Part shown: positions 59,605-64,000 of the stretch, in pieces | How the letters are laid out: the number at the start of each line of letters is the position of its first letter | Numbering within the stretch: position 1 is the first letter of the stretch | Assembly (NCBI GenBank): GCA_000381605.1 | Contig: KB906754.1 | Coordinates: forward strand, 827,147-891,146 | Length of the DNA stretch: 64,000 nt | DNA from: Acidobacteriaceae bacterium KBS 89 | Lineage (GTDB): Bacteria > Acidobacteriota > Terriglobia > Terriglobales > Acidobacteriaceae | Direction: 5' to 3' | Notes under the pieces: generated by a model | Told to the model about the DNA's origin: nothing | The model's database searches: none | Seen by the model: only the letters and a program-made list of their open reading frames with translations | Position numbers and translations under genes: made by a program

Positions 59605-60024
59605 ATGGAACGATTCTGCGACGAACTGCGATGGGAGCGGGAGCGGCGCCAGATCTCGATCGAGAGGATCTGCGAGGAGACGAAGGTCTCCTCGCGCCAT
59701 TTACAGGCCCTGGAAGCGGGAGAGTACGGCTCGTTGCCGGGCGGAGTGTTCCGGAAGGGGATCGTCCGGAGTTATCTTGCGGCGCTGGGGCTGGATGAGG
59801 TTTCATGGATTGAGCGGTTTGAGGCCAGTCTGAGGGAGACTGGCGTCGAGCACGCGGAGACCACCGATTGGACGGAGTTCGCCGAGAATGTGCGGAGAAA
59901 CAGGGTGGGGATCGAATCCAAAACAGGGATGCGTTGGGTCGGTGTGGGAATGATGGTGGTGTCACTGGTAGCGTTGGGTTGGAGCGTGTGGAAGTTTGCC
60001 CTGCATGGGCATTTGGTTCCGTAG
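59605..60024 (+). CDS. RodZ-like helix-turn-helix membrane protein
   Basis: A 139-residue protein. Residues 1-75 form an HTH_25 domain (LRWERERRQISIERICEETKVSSRHLQALEAGEYGSLPGGVFRKGIVRSYLAALGLD) as in RodZ. One helix follows (VGVGMMVVSLVALGWSVW, about 113-131), and the protein ends soon after, so the periplasmic RodZ domain is absent. RodZ itself links MreB to the envelope; here the short form may be a membrane-tethered regulator or shape factor. It is on the plus strand between glycan genes that run the other way. Confidence 0.75.
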   Translation: MERFCDELRWERERRQISIERICEETKVSSRHLQALEAGEYGSLPGGVFRKGIVRSYLAALGLDEVSWIERFEASLRETGVEHAETTDWTEFAENVRRNRVGIESKTGMRWVGVGMMVVSLVALGWSVWKFALHGHLVP

Positions 60025-60077
60025 AGATCTCGATTCTCTCTCCCAGATGGACCGACTCAAAATTAAGATATTTCTGT

Positions 60078-61208
60078 TTAGCGGGCCGCGGGGATCGTCT
60101 CTTTCAGACGCATTATCGGATTCTCGAAGTATCGCTTCGACAGGGTGGCCAGCAGGACTGCAACACCGTTTGCGACGACAAAGCGGAGCAGTAGAGCACC
60201 GGCATGGATCAGGTAGGCATCGCCGAAGTAACGGTCGTACAGCATCCAGCAAAGCATATGGACGAGGTAGAGCCCATAGCTGATTTCGCCGAAGAAGAGA
60301 AGGAAGCCAAGTCCCTTCTGGACTGGCCTTGCCCTGTAGGCATACAGCATCAGAATGAGAAGTCCGCCCGTGAAGAGTTCCAGCATCGAGTACCCCAGAC
60401 TGGCGCCTAAACTGTCTCCTTTCGGGGTGCTTCCTGCGCTCGATAAAATGATCAAGACCAGCCCGGGAATGCAGATGAGGGCAGTGCCGATCCAGACCAG
60501 AGCCCTTAGGCTCAAGCGCCGCGACCTGCAAAGGATGGCGATTGCGGCCCCTAACGCGAGGTTGTCGCCGATCATGAAGGTCTTGCTGAAAATATCCACT
60601 TCGGACGCGGTAATCGTGACTCCCCGAAGAACGGGACAGAGCAAGATCAGCGCTACGCAGAGAAGCAACAAAGCGTCCCGCCGTAAACGCCGGTATAGCC
60701 ACGGCCAAGCAAGATAGAACTGTTCTTCGACTGCCAGCGACCACAAGACCGGGTAAACGACAAATGAGCCGTGCAATAGCAGCTTTGGCCAGTTCGCTAG
60801 AAAGATCGCTGAGACTGCGAGGTAGTTCAGCGATGCCGTTAGTGTTATGCCAAGGACAATCAGTATCAGGAAATAGGCCGGGAAAATACGCAACGCCCGT
60901 CGAATGTAAAAATGCGAGTAGAAGTTCGGCTTCCCATCTGAATTGATCAGATTTCCAGTAATCAGGAATCCGGAGAGCGTGAAGAATAAGTTGACGCCGG
61001 TCCAACCGAAGCTGGTGAGATGAAACAAGGCCCTTGCAAGATGGTTGTGCCACGGAAACAGAGGGGCGCTGTAGGCAAATCCGTGAAAAAAGACGACCAA
61101 GAGGATCGCTGTTCCACGAAGAAGATCGGCCCCTGGCATGTGGGGCGTGAGAACCTCACTTGCCGGGGCTTGGCCGACTAAACGTTCATCAGGAGGCGTT
61201 GATACCAT
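60078..61208 (-). CDS. Acyltransferase family 3 membrane protein
   Basis: A 376-residue multipass acyltransferase-3 protein. ADLLRGTAILLVVFFHGFAY carries the catalytic His region, FGWTGVNLFFTLSGFLITGNLI the conserved SGF block, and HFYIRRALRIFPAYFLILIVLG the basic-aromatic stretch between helices. About ten hydrophobic segments. The ATG at 61208 is preferred over an in-frame TTG 9 bases upstream. These enzymes add O-acetyl or succinyl groups to polysaccharides, peptidoglycan or glycolipids. Its position at the end of the glycan-gene run suggests polysaccharide decoration; the target is unknown. Confidence 0.88.
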   Translation of the reverse strand: MVSTPPDERLVGQAPASEVLTPHMPGADLLRGTAILLVVFFHGFAYSAPLFPWHNHLARALFHLTSFGWTGVNLFFTLSGFLITGNLINSDGKPNFYSHFYIRRALRIFPAYFLILIVLGITLTASLNYLAVSAIFLANWPKLLLHGSFVVYPVLWSLAVEEQFYLAWPWLYRRLRRDALLLLCVALILLCPVLRGVTITASEVDIFSKTFMIGDNLALGAAIAILCRSRRLSLRALVWIGTALICIPGLVLIILSSAGSTPKGDSLGASLGYSMLELFTGGLLILMLYAYRARPVQKGLGFLLFFGEISYGLYLVHMLCWMLYDRYFGDAYLIHAGALLLRFVVANGVAVLLATLSKRYFENPIMRLKETIPAAR

Positions 61209-61498
61209 TAGCAGCAAGGTACTTTGGTAATCCTATTTCGTAAACTTTACGCATTTGATAGTAACTAATTTGTCTCAAGATGGCACTAACACCAATCGGT
61301 GAAGCACATTCCAAGACAACAGCTGAACCGGAAATCAGCCGAAGAGTGGGACCGCTTAATGCGTGATCTTGCCGTTGAGGAACGAATGCGGGCTGTTGGG
61401 TGCGAGCCTTTGCTGGGCCACCGGATGGGCGGGTAGAATGGAAGGGTTGCATGCTGCTCGGGCTAAGTGTCCGACAGGTACTCTTTGGAGGAGTTGTT
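61209..61498. other. Divergent intergenic region before metK
   Basis: About 290 bases between the acyltransferase and metK. It holds both start regions. A SAM riboswitch would be expected here in some bacteria; none was recognised. GGAGGAG at 61487-61493 is the metK ribosome site. Confidence 0.4.
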
Positions 61499-62671
61499 TT
61501 GGCTAAACGCGACCGTTTTTTGTTTACGAGTGAGTCTGTTACTGAGGGGCATCCGGATAAAATTGCCGACCAGATTTCCGATGCGATTCTTGATGCCTGC
61601 CTGGCGCAGGACCCCTACAGCCGTGTAGCGTGCGAGACGCTGACCTGCACCGGACTGGTGGTGATTGCAGGGGAGATCACGACGAAGGCTTACGTGGACT
61701 TCCAGAGCCTGGTGCGCGGAACGGTCGCGGCTATCGGGTATGACAACGCGCTGTATGGATTCGATTCGAATACCTGCGCGGTGATCTCGACGATCAACAA
61801 GCAGTCCGGCGATATCGCCATGGGCGTGGACACGGGCGGCGCAGGCGACCAGGGCATGATGTTCGGGTATGCGACAAACGAGACGCCTGAGTTGATGCCG
61901 ACGCCGATCTCACTGGCACACCAGCTGGCTCAGAAGCTGAGCGAGGTTCGCAAGAATGGATTGATGTCGTACCTGCGGCCTGATGGCAAGAGCCAGGTAA
62001 CGGTGGAGTATGACGCGAACCATCAGCCCAAGCGCGTGGATGCAGTTGTCATCTCGACCCAGCATGCGGAGAACATCGGAAACGAAGAGCTGCGCGCGGA
62101 TATTTTGAAGAACGTGATTCAGGCTGTGATTCCGGCGAAGCTGCTGGATGAGGACACGAAGTACCACATCAATCCGACTGGGCGGTTCGTGGTCGGTGGG
62201 CCGATGGGCGATACGGGGTTGACGGGGCGGAAGATCATTGTCGATACGTATGGCGGCATGGGACGGCATGGCGGCGGAGCATTCAGCGGCAAGGACGCGA
62301 CCAAGGTGGACCGTTCGGCGGCTTACATGGCGCGGTACGTGGCGAAGAACATTGTTGCGGCTGGCTTGGCTGACCGTTGCGAGGTGCAGCTTGCCTACGC
62401 GATCGGTGTGGCTGAACCAGTAAGCGTGCTTGTGGATACCTTTGGCACGGGCAAGGTCGATGAGGACAAGCTGGAAGTGCTGGTGCGGAAGAACTTCTCC
62501 CTGACGCCAAAGGGCATCATTGAGGGGCTCGATCTGCGCAAGCCGATCTTCAAGGCGACGGCAGCGTATGGCCACTTCGGACGCAAGGGCGAGGGCTTTA
62601 CGTGGGAGAAGACGGACAAGGCCGCTGCTCTGGCAGAGCAGGCTGGGGTCAAACTGGCCGCTGCCAAATAA
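61499..62671 (+). CDS. metK: S-adenosylmethionine synthetase
   Basis: Makes S-adenosylmethionine from methionine and ATP. A TTG start at 61499, preceded by GGAGGAG with 5 bases between, gives [31 protein letters not shown], the canonical N terminus. [49 protein letters not shown] and [20 protein letters not shown] are the signature blocks, with catalytic and magnesium/potassium residues. 390 residues, normal length. The open frame runs 33 codons further upstream, but lacks a ribosome site. A very long hairpin follows; the next gene is on the same strand. Confidence 0.97.
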   Translation: MAKRDRFLFTSESVTEGHPDKIADQISDAILDACLAQDPYSRVACETLTCTGLVVIAGEITTKAYVDFQSLVRGTVAAIGYDNALYGFDSNTCAVISTINKQSGDIAMGVDTGGAGDQGMMFGYATNETPELMPTPISLAHQLAQKLSEVRKNGLMSYLRPDGKSQVTVEYDANHQPKRVDAVVISTQHAENIGNEELRADILKNVIQAVIPAKLLDEDTKYHINPTGRFVVGGPMGDTGLTGRKIIVDTYGGMGRHGGGAFSGKDATKVDRSAAYMARYVAKNIVAAGLADRCEVQLAYAIGVAEPVSVLVDTFGTGKVDEDKLEVLVRKNFSLTPKGIIEGLDLRKPIFKATAAYGHFGRKGEGFTWEKTDKAAALAEQAGVKLAAAK

Positions 62672-62697
62672 GGAAATCGGTCCAAAGAGAAGTCGAA

Positions 62698-62759
62698 ACA
62701 AAATCAAAAGCGTTGTGGTTGTTCCAATGAGAGAACAGCCACAACGCTTTTGATTTTGT
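62698..62759 (+). terminator. Long hairpin terminator after metK
   Basis: Arms of 27 bases (62698-62724 and 62733-62759), ACAAAATCAAAAGCGTTGTG... against its complement, with one mismatch and an 8-base loop. The T-rich 3' side makes a terminator; the A-rich 5' side would work on the other strand too. Confidence 0.85.
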
Positions 62760-62825
62760 GGATGGGCCGTGCGTGAGACACTGGGAGCGCTTGCTGGATA
62801 GATCGCAAACCCAGGTAAACGAAGG

Positions 62826-64000
62826 ATGACCGCAGGGTCGATTTCCGTCCGCTATCGGCGATGGTTTGGCCTGTATCTGCTCTTCGTTGCGACGGTCTCG
62901 ACGGTATACGGATTTTTGAACGCGCGACGAGGCAGCGGGTGGGCAATTGGCGAATGGCTTACGAACTATAGCGCCGGCTTCATCCGGCGGGGTCTGGTGG
63001 GCGAGGTGGTGCTCCTGCTGGGGCGGGCGTCGGGGATAAATCTGGTTTGGCTTGTGTTCGGGATCCAGGTTGCGGTTTACCTGATCTTTTTATGGTGCGT
63101 GTACCGGCTGACTGATGGGCTGCGGTGGGGGTGGATGGTCGCTGCGCTGCTGCTCTCGCCCGCTACGCTGGGATTCATCGTGCTGGATCCTCCGAATGGA
63201 TTCAAGAAAGAGATTTTGTTGTTCGCTGCGCTAGGGGCGGTGATCTGTCTGTTGCTGTATGCCAGGTTGCGGGATTGGCAGATGGCGGCTTTGCTGGCAA
63301 CGTTCGGAGTCATTCTTGCGCTGTCGCACGAACCGCTGCTGTTTTATCTACCGTATATTTTTGCAGCTGTCGCACTTCATACCAGCCTGAAACGGGCGCT
63401 GGCAGTAGTCGTGTGGCCAGCGATCCTGTGTGGGATTGCAGCAATCGCGGTGTTGCTACACCCGGGAGACCGGGCGATGGCGGAGAAGATCTGCTCCTCT
63501 GTGGGAGGAACGTTAGGCATATTTGGGGTCGCCGATGACAGCGTCTGCGGCGGCTCCATTGCGTGGCTGCAGGAGTCACTCGCGCAAGCCCACGCCAATG
63601 TGATGGTGGCGGCGCGAGTTCACCATTCCTTTTCTTTGTATGGATTGCTAGCGATACCTGCACTGCTTCCGGCGAGCGCCGCGCTGGTGATGCTGTACCG
63701 AAGGGACGCGGCGCGGCGAGAGGCAAAGATCATTGCCGCGTGTTCAGCGGTGGCGTTCGCCGGATCGCTTTTTGTCTTCTACAGCGGACGCGATTGGGGC
63801 CGATGGATTCACATCCATGCGATATGCCTGATGCTGCTAGTGTTGATGGTGAGCCGAGGGAAGCGGCCTGCGGCACAATCATCCATCTGCCTTCGTGGCG
63901 CCAGACGTTGGGCGGCGGTGGCTGCGCTTGCGATCTACACTACTTGCTGGACCTTGCCCGCTGTGGACATTTTTCCTGCCCGCTCCGGGTTTTACGGTTT
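62826..64000 (+). CDS. Multipass membrane protein of unknown family, 5' part
   Basis: An open frame from ATG 62826 to the last base with no stop, so at least 391 residues and truncated by the window edge. AAGGATG precedes the start. The N-terminal helix (FGLYLLFVATVSTVYGFL) is followed by a loop with TNYSAGFIRRGLVGE, then about eight further hydrophobic segments (LVWLVFGIQVAVYLIFLWCV, GAVICLLLYARLRDW and others), and DWGRWIHIHAICLMLLVLMV near the end. The loop with FIRRGLVGE looks conserved-type but I do not recognise the family. It may belong to the glycan or envelope group. Confidence 0.65.
   Translation, partial: MTAGSISVRYRRWFGLYLLFVATVSTVYGFLNARRGSGWAIGEWLTNYSAGFIRRGLVGEVVLLLGRASGINLVWLVFGIQVAVYLIFLWCVYRLTDGLRWGWMVAALLLSPATLGFIVLDPPNGFKKEILLFAALGAVICLLLYARLRDWQMAALLATFGVILALSHEPLLFYLPYIFAAVALHTSLKRALAVVVWPAILCGIAAIAVLLHPGDRAMAEKICSSVGGTLGIFGVADDSVCGGSIAWLQESLAQAHANVMVAARVHHSFSLYGLLAIPALLPASAALVMLYRRDAARREAKIIAACSAVAFAGSLFVFYSGRDWGRWIHIHAICLMLLVLMVSRGKRPAAQSSICLRGARRWAAVAALAIYTTCWTLPAVDIFPARSGFYG

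Noticed and set aside
61209-61498. SAM riboswitch upstream of metK
   Set aside because: No recognisable SAM-I, SAM-II or SAH core in the leader.

Overview
The window is a GC-rich bacterial chromosome segment whose gene families point to the Acidobacteriota, probably the Acidobacteriaceae (an Edaphobacter/Granulicella/Terriglobus-like soil organism). This placement is inference from gene content: a DUF5597-type glycosidase, beta-propeller lactonase-like lipoproteins, an M13 endopeptidase, a fused membrane/spermidine-synthase-like protein, a YtrA-type GntR-ABC operon and a sorbosone-dehydrogenase-like lipoprotein. No rRNA, tRNA, CRISPR array, transposase or integrase gene was recognised. About 50 protein genes are supported, including a 5'-truncated one at the left edge and an open one at the right edge.

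Layout. 1-6 kb: end of a glycosidase, a secreted arylsulfatase, a membrane/SpeE-like fusion and a VOC protein. 6.4-12.8 kb: a large, AT-rich NACHT (STAND) NTPase, the best candidate for an anti-phage or conflict gene, placed directly downstream of a B12-dependent ribonucleotide reductase (nrdJ) that carries a repeat element inside its reading frame and a NrdR-like box upstream. 13.4-16.3 kb: a gntR-ABC ATPase-permease operon with a perfect operator across the regulator's start codon, flanked by helically phased CACCA arrays. 16.5-28 kb: an esterase, a GT39-like protein, an HNH protein, a thioredoxin-like/beta-carbonic anhydrase/bestrophin operon, CorA, an unpaired ABC ATPase and acpS. 28-36.7 kb: an MCE protein with five internal repeats, an M13 peptidase, two tandem beta-propeller lipoproteins, pyrH and an acyltransferase. 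37-45 kb: a second beta-carbonic anhydrase, a Tat-exported phosphoesterase overlapping a cytochrome c, an ECF sigma/anti-sigma pair and the sorbosone-dehydrogenase-like lipoprotein. 47.8-50.8 kb: the ribosomal operon rplM-rpsI-rpsB-tsf. 45.8-61.2 kb also holds a diffuse set of multipass envelope-glycan proteins (four GT-C-type proteins, a Wzy-like polymerase, an acyltransferase and a RodZ-like protein). metK and an open membrane-protein gene close the window.

How the genes fit together. nrdJ, acpS, pyrH, rplM/rpsI/rpsB/tsf and metK are housekeeping genes. The carbonic anhydrase, bestrophin and CorA genes form an ion and bicarbonate neighbourhood. The GT-C, polymerase and acyltransferase genes suggest surface polysaccharide assembly, but no sugar-nucleotide enzymes or cytoplasmic glycosyltransferases were seen beside them, so the set looks like the membrane part of a scattered pathway. 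Intergenic DNA is rich in strong hairpin terminators and short dispersed palindromes.
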